Shown here: positions 1-6,552 of the stretch, piece by piece | Numbering within the stretch: position 1 is the first letter of the stretch | How the letters are laid out: each line of letters begins with the position of its first letter | NCBI GenBank assembly: GCA_945927915.1 | Contig: CAMEMX010000050.1 | Span: 1 to 9,859, forward strand | Reading direction: 5' to 3' | Source: an uncultured Clostridia bacterium | GTDB taxonomy: Bacteria; Bacillota; Clostridia; Oscillospirales; Oscillospiraceae | DNA length: 9,859 bases | Position numbers and translations under genes: made by a program | Notes under the pieces: model-generated | What the model was told of the DNA's origin: nothing | What the model saw: only the letters and a program-made list of their open reading frames with translations | Database searches by the model: none

Positions 1-55
1 AAATACCTGAAAATGTTTTCTGATTTTGACGGTTTCGGGCTTTATCGGCAGTCTG

Positions 56-87
56 GCGCCTGCGGCGAAAACCGCAGGCGCTTTGTT
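56..87 (+). terminator. Perfect hairpin next to the proC end, possible terminator
   Basis: A perfect 10-bp stem (GCGCCTGCGG at 56-65, CCGCAGGCGC at 72-81) encloses a six-base loop and is followed on the plus strand by TTTGTTCATTTT. It starts 5 bases beyond the proC stop codon. The T-rich side is on the plus strand, so as an intrinsic terminator it best serves a rightward gene lying off the left edge. On the minus strand the bases after the stem (CAGACTGCC) are not T-rich, so it would end proC mRNA only weakly, perhaps mainly protecting the 3' end. The hairpin is certain; its direction of action is inferred. Confidence 0.6.
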
Positions 88-893
88 CATTTTCCCAATT
101 CCTTTGTGCGGGCGAAGGCGGCGAGGACGGCGCTTTCGGCAGCGGCACGGAAGCCGCCCTGCTCCAGCGCATGAACGCCTGCGATCGTGCTGCCGGCGGG
201 GGAGCAGACCGCGTCCTTGAGCGCGGCGGGATGCTCCCCCGTCTGCAAAAGCAGCTCCGCCGTGCCCAAAAGGGTCTGTGCGGCGAAGTCCAGCGCCGTC
301 TTGCGCGGCAGACCGCAGGCGACGCCCGCGTCGGCAAGCGCCTCAAGAAAGACGCAGACGAATGCCGGGCCGCAGCCGGAGACGGCGCTTGCAGCGTCGA
401 TGAGCGATTCGGGCAAAGGCGTGACGCGTCCGGCGCAGCGCAGGAGCGTCTCCAGCGTGGCAAGATCCGCTTCCGTTGCCGCGCCGTTTCCGCAGTAGGG
501 GATCATGCCCTTGCCGACCTGCACGGGCGTGTTGGGCATGATGCGGATGACGGGATAGGAGGCATTGCCCGCCATCTCCGCGATCTGTGCCGCCGTCAGC
601 CCGGCAGCCATCGTCACAAGCAGGAAGCGCTCCTGCCGTGCGGCAAGGACAGGCGCGATGTCTGCAAGCACCAGCGCCATCTTCTGCGGCTTGACGCCGA
701 GGAAGATCACCGACGCGGTCTCTGCAAGCGTGCGGTTATCCGTTGCCGTACCGCCGTATTTCGCGGCGAAGGCCTCCGCTTTTTCCGCGGTTCTGCTGCT
801 GACAAGGACATTTTTCGTGTCCGTGGCGCGCAGTACGGCCTGCGCGAGGGCGCCGCCCATGTTGCCGACGCCGATAAAGCCGATTTTCTCCAT
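87..893 (-). CDS. proC: Pyrroline-5-carboxylate reductase
   Basis: Catalyses the last step of proline synthesis, NAD(P)H-dependent reduction of 1-pyrroline-5-carboxylate to L-proline, in the cytoplasm. The 268-residue protein has the usual length. The N-terminal Rossmann motif GVGNMGGA lies at residues 8-15; MPNTP at 119-123 and VSGCGPAF at 171-178 are typical of the family, as is the C-terminal signature DAVCSPAGSTIAG at 227-239, here with Ala where many members have Gly after SP. I chose the ATG at 893 because GAGGTG stands 5-6 bases before it and IGFIGVGNMGG follows directly. An in-frame GTG at 902 would add three residues (M/V-S-A) but would sit on the ribosome site. It lies 10 bases downstream of the proA stop and is the last gene of a proB-proA-proC transcript, so it is probably translated from the shared message. 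Confidence 0.97.
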   Translation of the reverse strand: MEKIGFIGVGNMGGALAQAVLRATDTKNVLVSSRTAEKAEAFAAKYGGTATDNRTLAETASVIFLGVKPQKMALVLADIAPVLAARQERFLLVTMAAGLTAAQIAEMAGNASYPVIRIMPNTPVQVGKGMIPYCGNGAATEADLATLETLLRCAGRVTPLPESLIDAASAVSGCGPAFVCVFLEALADAGVACGLPRKTALDFAAQTLLGTAELLLQTGEHPAALKDAVCSPAGSTIAGVHALEQGGFRAAAESAVLAAFARTKELGK

Positions 894-903
894 GGCGCTC
901 ACC

Positions 904-2160
904 TCACCGGATCTGTCCGTTTCCGCGGACGATGTATTGATAGCTGGTCAGCTCCCGCAGGCCCATCGGGCCGCGCGCGTGGAGCTTCTGCGTGGAGATG
1001 CCCATCTCACAGCCGAGGCCGAATTCGCCGCCGTCGGTAAAGCGCGTCGAGGCGTTGACGTAGACCGCCGCACTGTCCACGCTGCGGACAAATTTTGCGG
1101 CTGTCGCCTCGTCGGCGGTGACGATGGCCTCGCTGTGCCCCGTCGAATGTGCGGCAATGTGCGCGATTGCCTCGTCCGGCGAATCGACGACCTTGACGGC
1201 GAGAATATAATCCAGAAATTCCGTGTCGAAATCGTCCGGCCCGGCGGGAACGCCGCCGAGCAGCGGATACGCCCGCTCGTCCGCGCGGAAGGAGACGGGG
1301 ACCTTGCCTGCCGCGATGCGTGCGTCCGTCAGGGCGTGGCGGAGCTTCGGCAGAAAGCTTTCCGCAATGTCACGATGCACAAGGCAGACCTCCGCCGCGT
1401 TGCACACGGACGGGCGGCTTGCCTTGGCATTTTCGACGATGGACAGAGCCATCGCCTCGTCCGCCGCGCGGTCGATATAGATGTGGCAGATGCCCGTGCC
1501 GGTCTGGATGCAGGGCACCTTCGCGTTTTCCGTGCAGGCGCGGATCAGCCCCGCGCCGCCGCGCGGAATGAGCAGGTCGATGTAGCCCACGCCCTGCATC
1601 AGCTCCGTCGCACTGTGGCGCGTGGTGTCCTCGACGAGCTGCACGAGAAGCGGCGGAAGCCCTGCTTGCGCCAGACCCTCCTGCATCGCCTCCGTGATCG
1701 CGTGCGCCGAGCGCCACGCCTCCTTGCCGCAGCGCAGGATGCAGGCGTTGCCGCTCTTGATGCACAGCGCCGCCGCGTCCGAGGTCACGTTCGGGCGGCT
1801 TTCATAGATGATCGCGATCACGCCGAGCGGGACGGCGGTCTTTTCGATCACAAGCCCGTTCGGGCGCACCTCACGCGAAAGCACCTGCCCGACGGGGTCG
1901 GGCAGCGCCGCGACCTGCCGCACACCGTCCGCCATCGCCGCAATGCGCGCTTCGGTCAGCGCCAGACGGTCGAGCATGACGGGGGAGATGTGGCCCTTTG
2001 CCGCGTCCATATCCTGCGCGTTTGCCGTGAGAATGTCCGCCGCGCGGGCGCAAAGCGCCTGCGCCATCGCGCACAGGGCGGCGTTTTTCTGTTCGGTTGC
2101 CGCACTTTTCAGCGCGGGAGAGGCGGCCTTTGCCTGCCGCATCTGTTCCATGGTCGTCAT
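904..2160 (-). CDS. proA: Gamma-glutamyl phosphate reductase
   Basis: Reduces gamma-glutamyl phosphate with NADPH to glutamate-5-semialdehyde, the second step of proline synthesis; the labile substrate is thought to be passed on from ProB. The 418-residue protein matches the length of the E. coli enzyme. Visible family motifs include [15 protein letters not shown] (119-133), LIPRGGAG (197-204), the active-site region [10 protein letters not shown] with the presumed catalytic Cys253, and the C-terminal [20 protein letters not shown] block (369-388), all of the aldehyde dehydrogenase superfamily ProA type. The frame is open further upstream, into proB, but the ATG at 2160 is preceded by GGGAGGTG and begins a normal N-terminus ([14 protein letters not shown]). 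Only one base separates the proB stop from this start, so translational coupling is very likely. Confidence 0.98.
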   Translation of the reverse strand: MTTMEQMRQAKAASPALKSAATEQKNAALCAMAQALCARAADILTANAQDMDAAKGHISPVMLDRLALTEARIAAMADGVRQVAALPDPVGQVLSREVRPNGLVIEKTAVPLGVIAIIYESRPNVTSDAAALCIKSGNACILRCGKEAWRSAHAITEAMQEGLAQAGLPPLLVQLVEDTTRHSATELMQGVGYIDLLIPRGGAGLIRACTENAKVPCIQTGTGICHIYIDRAADEAMALSIVENAKASRPSVCNAAEVCLVHRDIAESFLPKLRHALTDARIAAGKVPVSFRADERAYPLLGGVPAGPDDFDTEFLDYILAVKVVDSPDEAIAHIAAHSTGHSEAIVTADEATAAKFVRSVDSAAVYVNASTRFTDGGEFGLGCEMGISTQKLHARGPMGLRELTSYQYIVRGNGQIR

Positions 2161-2161
2161 G

Positions 2162-2929
2162 TCAGCACCTCCCTGTAAAGCGCGTGCCCGCCGGTTCGCC
2201 GGCGGCAATGCGGTAGAGAATGTCCGGGTCTGCGCCGCTTGCGATGACCATGTCGATGCCGCTTGCATTGACGGTCTGCGCAGCGCGGAGCTTGGTCGCC
2301 ATGCCGCCCGTGCCGAGGCCGGAGCCGCTGCCGCCCGCGAGGGCGAGAAGCTCCGGCGTGATCTCGCTGACCGTCGGGATCAGCCGCGCGGTCTTGTCGG
2401 TGCGCGGATCGGCGGTGTACAGCCCATCGATGTCCGACAGCAGGATCAGAAGATCGGCCCGGACGCTCACGGCGATGATCGCCGCAAGGGTGTCGTTGTC
2501 GCCGATGACGATCTCCTCCGTAGCGACGGTGTCGTTCTCGTTGAGGATCGGCAGAGCGCCCAGCTCCAGCAGCCGGAAGAGCGTGTTGTGGAAATTCTCC
2601 TGCCGCTGTGCGTCGCGCACGTCGCTGCCCGTGAGCAGGATCTGCGCGACGGTGTGGTGATATTCGGAAAAGAGCTTGTCATAGACGTACATCAGCTCGC
2701 ACTGGCCGACGGCTGCTGCTGCCTGCTTGGTAGGCATATCCTGCGGCCGCTCGCGCAGGCCGAGCTTGCCAACGCCCATGCCGATGGCGCCGGAGGAGAC
2801 GAGGACGATCTCGTGTCCGGCGTTTTTCAGGTCGCTCAGCACCTTGCAAAGCTGCTCGACGCGGCGGATATTCAGCCGACCCGTCGTGTGCGCCAGCGTT
2901 GTGGTGCCGACCTTGACTACGATTCTCAT
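2162..2929 (-). CDS. proB: Glutamate 5-kinase, short form without PUA domain
   Basis: Phosphorylates L-glutamate to gamma-glutamyl phosphate with ATP, the first and usually proline-inhibited step of proline synthesis. Family motifs of the amino-acid kinase fold are visible: KVGTTTL (6-12), VSSGAIGMG (44-52), the substrate and feedback-inhibition region [21 protein letters not shown] (130-150), [14 protein letters not shown] (163-176) and GTGGMATKL (207-214). The protein is 255 residues and stops shortly after the kinase domain, whereas E. coli and B. subtilis ProB are about 365 with a C-terminal PUA domain. Short PUA-less forms are known in other bacteria, so this is probably natural and not a truncation: the stop sits neatly one base before proA. 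The ATG at 2929 has GGAGGG six bases upstream and starts at the first kinase strand (MRIVVKVG); upstream codons of the open frame overlap the promoter. Confidence 0.97.
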   Translation of the reverse strand: MRIVVKVGTTTLAHTTGRLNIRRVEQLCKVLSDLKNAGHEIVLVSSGAIGMGVGKLGLRERPQDMPTKQAAAAVGQCELMYVYDKLFSEYHHTVAQILLTGSDVRDAQRQENFHNTLFRLLELGALPILNENDTVATEEIVIGDNDTLAAIIAVSVRADLLILLSDIDGLYTADPRTDKTARLIPTVSEITPELLALAGGSGSGLGTGGMATKLRAAQTVNASGIDMVIASGADPDILYRIAAGEPAGTRFTGRC

Positions 2930-2951
2930 AGGGATCCCTCCATTTTCTGCA

Positions 2952-2980
2952 AGTATAGCAAAAATGGAGAAAAAATGCAA
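2952..2980 (-). promoter_or_regulatory. Promoter of proBAC
   Basis: On the minus strand TTGCAT (2980-2975) and TATACT (2957-2952) are separated by 17 bases, with TG at the extended -10 position (2960-2959). Transcription would start near 2945, leaving a leader of only about 16 bases before the proB ATG, just long enough for the GGAGGG ribosome site. That leaves no room for a T-box, attenuator or riboswitch, so any control is more likely at the promoter or by proline inhibition of ProB. Predicted by motif match only. Confidence 0.7.
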
Positions 2981-3000
2981 TGCCGCCGCATGATTATTCG

Positions 3001-3040
3001 CAAAAAAAGTCCTGCGGTGGGTATTTCTCCACACCGCAGG
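3001..3040 (-). terminator. Intrinsic terminator of the pseudouridine synthase gene
   Basis: On the minus strand, 13 bases after the stop codon of the pseudouridine synthase gene, CCTGCGGTG (3040-3032) pairs with CACCGCAGG (3019-3011). The 12-base loop can partly pair further. The stem is followed within two bases by seven T residues. This is a textbook intrinsic terminator and separates that gene from the proBAC promoter about 20 bases further on. Confidence 0.9.
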
Positions 3041-3053
3041 GAAAAGACCGGCT

Positions 3054-4016
3054 TTACGGCTGCTTCGGGAAATATTCTTCCACGAAATCGACCTTCGCGA
3101 CCTGAAAGCTCCTGCCGTTGAGGGCGTTCAGGCATCCGGCGTCGGTCGTGAAGCGGAAGGTGAGCTTGTAGGAATACAGCGCCTGATATTTACGGTCGAA
3201 GCGCTTGTCGAGCTTGCCGTATTTGCCGTCGCCGAGCAGGGGATGGCCTGCGTGGGCGAACTGGGCGCGGATCTGGTGCGTCCGTCCGGTGATCAGCTCG
3301 CATTCGACCAGGGACAGCCCGTTGCGGCTTTCCAAAACCGTATAGCGCGTCTCGCAGGATTTCGAGCCTTTCTGCGGCGTGTCGGTCACGAACACGCGGT
3401 TTTTGACCGCGTCCTTAAAAAGATAGCCGCGCAGGACGCCGGTTTTCGGCTTCGGCGTGCCCTCGACGACGGCGAGATAGCGCTTGTCCAGCTCGCGATC
3501 CTTGATCTTCTGGTTCATCACGCGCAGCGCTTCGGCGGTCTTTGCCGCGATGACGATGCCGCCCGTGTTGCGGTCGATGCGGTTGCACAGGGCGGGGGTG
3601 AAGGCGTTTTCCTCACGCGGACGCCACTCGCGCTTGGCGTAGAGATAGGCCTGGATGTGGTCGATGAGGGTCTTGCCGTATTCCGCGCCGTCGTGCGGGT
3701 GGACGGCGACGCCGGGCTGCTTGTCCACGAGCAGGAGGTTTTCGTCCTCATAGACGATGCTGAGCTTCGGCGCGGCGACGGTCAGATAGGCGTTTTCCTC
3801 GCTGGGTGTGTCGAAAAATTCGTCGTTGATATAAAGCTGCAGCACGTCGCCCTCACACAGGCGGTCGTCGCGCTGGGCGCGGGCGTTGTTACGCTTGATG
3901 CGCTTGAGGCGGATGTATTTCTGCGCGAGCGAAGCAGGCAGCAGCGGCACCGCCTTGGCAAGGAAGCGGTCGAGCCGCTGACCTGCGTCGTTTTTTCCGA
4001 TCGTAAATTCCTTCAT
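3054..4016 (-). CDS. RluA/RluD-family 23S rRNA-type pseudouridine synthase
   Basis: Predicted to isomerise specific uridines in structured RNA, most likely 23S rRNA, to pseudouridine. The 320-residue protein has an N-terminal S4-like RNA-binding segment (about 11-62, including QRLDRFLAKAVPLLP) and a C-terminal catalytic domain starting with YEDENLLLVDKQPGVAVHP (89-107). The active-site motif reads NRIDRNTGG at 145-153 with catalytic Asp148; the commoner family form is HRLDxxTSG, so His is replaced by Asn. The second motif GRTHQIRAQFAHAGHPLLGDGKYG (244-267) is well conserved. The ATG at 4016 has GGAGA 7 bases upstream; an in-frame upstream ATG at 4085 would overlap the predicted promoter. The exact target uridine cannot be assigned, because RluA, RluC, RluD and the Bacillus YlyB/YjbO/YhcT types are not separable by eye. 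Confidence 0.93.
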   Translation of the reverse strand: MKEFTIGKNDAGQRLDRFLAKAVPLLPASLAQKYIRLKRIKRNNARAQRDDRLCEGDVLQLYINDEFFDTPSEENAYLTVAAPKLSIVYEDENLLLVDKQPGVAVHPHDGAEYGKTLIDHIQAYLYAKREWRPREENAFTPALCNRIDRNTGGIVIAAKTAEALRVMNQKIKDRELDKRYLAVVEGTPKPKTGVLRGYLFKDAVKNRVFVTDTPQKGSKSCETRYTVLESRNGLSLVECELITGRTHQIRAQFAHAGHPLLGDGKYGKLDKRFDRKYQALYSYKLTFRFTTDAGCLNALNGRSFQVAKVDFVEEYFPKQP

Positions 4017-4052
4017 TTTCGTCTCCTGCGGGATAAAGATCTGTTTGAAATA

Positions 4053-4081
4053 ACTATGCGGCAGAAAAATCCGAAAGTCAA
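4053..4081 (-). promoter_or_regulatory. Probable promoter of the pseudouridine synthase gene
   Basis: On the minus strand TTGACT (4081-4076) and CATAGT (4058-4053) lie 17 bases apart. The -35 matches the consensus at five of six positions, the -10 at four of six. Transcription would start near 4046, giving a leader of about 30 bases that contains the ribosome site. It is back to back with the stronger rightward promoter, with about 32 bases between the two -35 boxes. Confidence 0.5.
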
Positions 4082-4113
4082 GCACTTTTTCGCAGAAAAA
4101 AACAAAAAAGCAT

Positions 4114-4142
4114 TTGACAAACGCGGTCTTAGCCGTTATAAT
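4114..4142 (+). promoter_or_regulatory. Perfect consensus sigma-A/sigma-70 promoter for DUF177-rpmF
   Basis: TTGACA (4114-4119) and TATAAT (4137-4142) are both exact consensus hexamers with the optimal 17-base spacer. An A-rich tract (about 4095-4110) lies just upstream and could act as an UP element. Initiation is expected near 4149. Such strength fits a gene pair ending in a ribosomal protein. The predicted start leaves only about 9 bases before an ATG at 4158, which argues for the ATG at 4176 as the real start of the DUF177 gene. Confidence 0.92.
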
Positions 4143-4175
4143 ATCTCCTGCACGACTATGAAACAGGGGATTGCT

Positions 4176-4679
4176 ATGCTGTTAAGGTTGTCTAAAATTA
4201 TTGAAACGCCCGACAGCGTGCTTCCGTTTGAGACTGCGCTGGATCTTCACGAGCTGAAATTCGGCGGGAGCTGCCCGGTGCAGGAGCCTGTTCTGGCCAG
4301 GGGCGCGGTGCGCAACAAGGCGGGCGTGCTGCTGCTGGACGCGGAGCTCTCCACCGTCCTGCACGGCGTGTGCGATCGCTGCGCAACGGAGTTTCAGCGG
4401 GCGCTGACCGTCCCCGTCCACGCCGTCCTCACCACGGAGCTGGAAAACGAGGACGAGGCGGACGAATGGACGTTCCTGCTCGAGGACGATTCCGCCGATC
4501 TGGACGAGATCCTGACGACTGCGTTCGTGCTGCAAATGGATTCCAAGCTGCTGTGCAAGCCGGACTGCAAGGGTCTGTGCTTCCGCTGCGGCAGGAATCT
4601 GAACGACGGCCCCTGCGATTGCCGCCGCGAGACTGATCCCCGTTTAGCTGTCCTTGGGCAGCTGTTGAAGGATAAGTAA
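4176..4679 (+). CDS. DUF177 / YceD-family protein, 23S rRNA accumulation factor
   Basis: Member of the DUF177 (YceD) family, whose E. coli and plant members are linked to 23S rRNA accumulation; the molecular function is not settled. The 167-residue protein has a beta-rich N-terminal part and two cysteine groups: CDRC (66-69), and CKPDCKGLCFRCGRNLN (127-143) followed by CDC (147-149). The C-terminal group is the typical family signature and may bind zinc. I chose the ATG at 4176 because AGGGGA ends 5 bases before it; an in-frame ATG at 4158 has no ribosome site and lies almost at the predicted transcription start. The partner rpmF follows 37 bases later, the classic conserved pairing. In many bacteria this pair is followed by plsX and fabH; here a terminator follows. 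Confidence 0.92.
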   Translation: MLLRLSKIIETPDSVLPFETALDLHELKFGGSCPVQEPVLARGAVRNKAGVLLLDAELSTVLHGVCDRCATEFQRALTVPVHAVLTTELENEDEADEWTFLLEDDSADLDEILTTAFVLQMDSKLLCKPDCKGLCFRCGRNLNDGPCDCRRETDPRLAVLGQLLKDK

Positions 4680-4701
4680 TTTTCAGTTTTAGCATCTGAC
4701 C

Positions 4702-4710
4702 AAGGAGGTG
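4702..4710 (+). promoter_or_regulatory. Strong ribosome binding site of rpmF
   Basis: AAGGAGGTG is a full-length match to the 16S rRNA anti-Shine-Dalgarno, six bases before the ATG at 4717. It fixes the L32 start at MAVPKCK and excludes a longer product starting at the in-frame GTG at 4708, which lies within it. Confidence 0.9.
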
Positions 4711-4716
4711 TCATTC

Positions 4717-4905
4717 ATGGCTGTTCCGAAGTGTAAGGTTTCCAAGGCGAGACGGGATAAGAGACGTAGCTCTCATTGGAAGCTCTCCGTGCCCGGCGTC
4801 GTTGCCTGCCCGAAATGCGGCGAACCGCGCCTGCCCCACAGAGCTTGCAAGAATTGCGGTACCTACAATGGCCGCGAGGTTCTTCCTGCCGCTGAAGCGA
4901 AATAA
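4717..4905 (+). CDS. rpmF: 50S ribosomal protein L32 (bL32), zinc-ribbon form
   Basis: Structural protein of the large ribosomal subunit. The 62-residue product begins with the invariant MAVPK segment, which needs the initiator Met removed, followed by a basic stretch ([14 protein letters not shown]). Two CxxC pairs, CPKC (31-34) and CKNC (44-47), form a zinc ribbon, so this is the C+ version of L32. Many bacteria with C+ L32 also carry a cysteine-free paralogue used under zinc limitation, but none is seen here. It is cotranscribed with the DUF177 gene and followed by an intrinsic terminator 19 bases after its stop. Confidence 0.98.
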   Translation: MAVPKCKVSKARRDKRRSSHWKLSVPGVVACPKCGEPRLPHRACKNCGTYNGREVLPAAEAK

Positions 4906-4924
4906 GTTCGCACGGATAAGAGAT

Positions 4925-4956
4925 GAGGAGGGAATGTTCCTTCCTCTTTTCTTTTT
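4925..4956 (+). terminator. Intrinsic terminator after rpmF
   Basis: GAGGAGGGAA (4925-4934) pairs with TTCCTTCCTC (4937-4946) with a single G-T wobble. The innermost A-T pairs must open to form a loop of at least four bases. The stem is followed by TTTTCTTTTT. It ends the strong DUF177-rpmF transcript and insulates the following genes. Confidence 0.88.
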
Positions 4957-4995
4957 ATGCGGCGCTGAAACGGAAATGCAAGGACGGTGAGGTTA

Positions 4996-5085
4996 GATTG
5001 CCGCGTCGGGCTACGCCCTCCTCGCAATGACAAGGCAGACGCCCCCGGACTGTCATTGCGAGGGCGCCTGCGCCCGTGGCAATCC
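4996..5085. repeat. Two-armed inverted repeat, probable dispersed intergenic element
   Basis: Arm one (4996-5032) begins GATTGCCGCG and ends CTCGCAATGACA. Arm two (5051-5084), read on the opposite strand, begins GATTGCCACG and ends with the same 12 bases, so the outer 7 and inner 12 bases match perfectly. Each arm is itself an imperfect hairpin (ATTGC/GCAAT outside, GGGC/GCCC inside), and 18 bases separate the arms. There is no coding capacity; an open frame through arm one (RLDCRVGLRPPRND) is of a kind I have seen as spurious translation of such repeats in clostridial genomes. The organisation resembles small palindromic or MITE-like intergenic elements. Copy number in the genome cannot be seen from one window. 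Confidence 0.72.
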
Positions 5086-5145
5086 TGTACTGCCGACTTC
5101 ATTTACGCTTGTTCGTCTGCATTTGGAAATGAATTGAGGTATCAA

Positions 5146-5613
5146 ATGGAAATAAGAAGAGCAAAGAATGCTGACCTGCCCGCGCTGCACCGCCTGCTGC
5201 GGCAGGTGCTGCAGGTGCATCACCGGGGCAGACCCGACCTGTTCCGCAGCGGAACGGAAAAATACACGGACGCGGAGCTGCGCGCCATCCTGCGCGACGA
5301 AGAGCGCCCGGTCTTCGTCGCCGTGCGCGGCGGCGAGGTCTGCGGCTATGCGTTTTGCATCTTCCGCAGCCATCCGGCAGACAATATCCTCGCGGACGTC
5401 AAAACGCTCTACCTTGACGACCTGTGCGTGGACGAAAACGCGCGCGGGCAGGGCGTGGGCAGGGCGCTGCTCGACCATGTGCGCGCCTTTGCAAAAGAAA
5501 GCGGCTGCTACAACCTGACGCTCAACGTCTGGGCGTGCAATGAAGGCGCGATGCGGTTTTACGAAAGCTGCGGGATGCAGGTGCAAAAAATCGGCATGGA
5601 GACCATCCTCTGA
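5146..5613 (+). CDS. GNAT-family N-acetyltransferase
   Basis: Predicted to transfer an acetyl group from acetyl-CoA to an amine; the substrate cannot be read from sequence. The 155-residue protein spans a single GNAT domain: an N-terminal strand and helix (MEIRRAKNADLPALHRLLRQ), the central strand LYLDDLCVDENARGQGVGRALL (88-109) that holds the acetyl-CoA pyrophosphate loop ARGQGVGRA, and the C-terminal NVWACNEGAMRFYESCGM (127-144) with the usual Asn and the FYESCGM ending. The ATG at 5146 has GAGGT 5 bases upstream; the frame is open back to 4987 but that part is the inverted repeat and carries no ribosome site. I saw no convincing promoter between the repeat and the start. It is a stand-alone gene between a terminator and the next promoter. 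RimI, which modifies ribosomal protein bS18, is a related family, but the N-terminal region with HRGRPDLF does not support that assignment. Confidence 0.9.
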   Translation: MEIRRAKNADLPALHRLLRQVLQVHHRGRPDLFRSGTEKYTDAELRAILRDEERPVFVAVRGGEVCGYAFCIFRSHPADNILADVKTLYLDDLCVDENARGQGVGRALLDHVRAFAKESGCYNLTLNVWACNEGAMRFYESCGMQVQKIGMETIL

Positions 5614-5624
5614 CGCTTTCGTGG

Positions 5625-5653
5625 TTGAAAAATCCGCGCACTTATGCGATAAT
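5625..5653 (+). promoter_or_regulatory. Extended -10 promoter before the lipoprotein-der operon
   Basis: TTGAAA (5625-5630) and GATAAT (5648-5653) are 17 bases apart, with TG at 5645-5646 forming an extended -10. The start would be near 5660, giving a leader of about 35 bases with GGAGGG (5682-5687) before the lipoprotein ATG. No other promoter is evident before der, so this one probably drives the lipoprotein, der, plsY, gpsA and the GtrA gene together. Confidence 0.75.
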
Positions 5654-5694
5654 AGGGAAAATGGGAAAATCTGTGATAAGCGGAGGGAGAAACC

Positions 5695-6552
5695 ATGAAA
5701 CGAACCATGCTGCTTTTGACCGTTCTTGCGCTTCTTGCGTGCCTCGCGGCCTGCAAGGACAGCGATATGCCGCGCCGCCCCTTTGACGGCGATGTGTGGT
5801 CGGATGACGGCTATCAGAGCATTTCGCCTGCCACGGAGCCGGTGGTCGAAGCTCCGGCAGAAACGATCGCGCCGACGGAGCCGATGCCGACGGAAGGGCC
5901 TGCGCTCACACATGAAGACCAGATCGTCCTGATCGCGGCGAATTACCCGCTGTGGGTCAAGTCCGATTCCACGGTGCCGTATTCCTTCACCGTGCTGGAT
6001 CTGGATCATAACGGACGGCTGGAGGTCATTTCGAGCGTGTGCATGGGCACGGGCTTCTTCAGCACCAACGAGATCTGGGAGGTCAACGAGACGTTTGACG
6101 GCCTCGTGCTCTGTACGGGCAGGCAGGACGAGAACGAATCTTGCTCCGACCTGACCACCGGGCCGTGGACGGTCATCGAAAAAGGCGGCGCATACTATTA
6201 TATTGTGAGGGATTACGTTCGCAACGGCTATGCCTTCAACGCCGAAGATCTGCGCCTGATGCAGCTCGTCGACGGGCAGATCATCGAGACGCTGCTTGCC
6301 TACCGCACCACCGAGGTGGATGGGGATTACAATGAGACGACGCAGTATTTCACAGCGGATGATACGCCCATCACGGCGGAAGAGTATCAGGCGATACATG
6401 AGAACGGCACCTTCGGAGGCGACGTCTATCAATTCATGGTCGACTGGATGATCCTGTACGCCGATGACATCGAGCAGATGGACGAGTACGGGTGGCAGGC
6501 TGTTTTGACCGAGCTGTGGGATGTGAACGAGGCCGGTGGAGGCCCATTTTAG
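5695..6552 (+). CDS. Putative lipoprotein of unknown function
   Basis: A 285-residue protein with a type II signal peptide: positively charged MKR, a hydrophobic core, and lipobox LAAC with the lipidated cysteine at residue 20. It should be anchored on the outer face of the membrane. Residues 41-75 are a Pro/Thr/Glu-rich linker with repeated PTEP-like units (ATEP, PTEP, PTEG), typical of a spacer across the cell wall. The rest is acidic, with VLDLDHNGRLEVISS at 100-114; DxDxNGxxE resembles a single calcium-binding-like loop of the kind found in FG-GAP or dockerin-like proteins, but I cannot assign a fold. Tyr and Trp are frequent towards the C-terminus and five cysteines remain after the lipobox. 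The ribosome site GGAGGG is seven bases before the ATG. Its TAG stop overlaps the ribosome site of der, so the two are cotranscribed. I do not recognise a characterised family. Confidence 0.85.
   Translation: MKRTMLLLTVLALLACLAACKDSDMPRRPFDGDVWSDDGYQSISPATEPVVEAPAETIAPTEPMPTEGPALTHEDQIVLIAANYPLWVKSDSTVPYSFTVLDLDHNGRLEVISSVCMGTGFFSTNEIWEVNETFDGLVLCTGRQDENESCSDLTTGPWTVIEKGGAYYYIVRDYVRNGYAFNAEDLRLMQLVDGQIIETLLAYRTTEVDGDYNETTQYFTADDTPITAEEYQAIHENGTFGGDVYQFMVDWMILYADDIEQMDEYGWQAVLTELWDVNEAGGGPF

Noticed and set aside
171..2178. Long open frames on the plus strand across proC and proA (up to 537 codons)
   Set aside because: They are antisense to clearly recognisable proC and proA, rich in Arg, Ala and Gly as expected for shadow frames of GC-rich genes, and have no family motif.
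2930..3000. T-box or attenuator before proB
   Set aside because: The promoter lies 23-51 bases before the start codon, leaving only a short leader with no T-box sequence or terminator stem downstream of it.
1808..3121. Plus-strand open frame of 437 codons opposite proA and proB
   Set aside because: Antisense to motif-complete ProA and ProB, crosses their promoter and the terminator at 3001-3040; no recognisable domain.
4158..4175. Upstream ATG of the DUF177 gene (MKQGIA)
   Set aside because: It lies about 9 bases after the predicted transcription start and has no ribosome site, while the ATG at 4176 has AGGGGA.
4996..5085. CRISPR-like or riboswitch reading of the repeat
   Set aside because: There are only two arms, inverted and not direct, with no regular spacers; the fold does not match a riboswitch class I can recognise.
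4987..5145. N-terminal extension of the GNAT frame
   Set aside because: The extra 53 codons translate the inverted repeat (RLDCRVGLRPPRND) and have no ribosome site; the ATG at 5146 has GAGGT at good spacing.
5053..6432. Minus-strand open frame of 459 codons opposite the GNAT and lipoprotein genes
   Set aside because: It crosses the inverted repeat, a terminated intergenic gap and two supported plus-strand genes; composition is that of a shadow frame.
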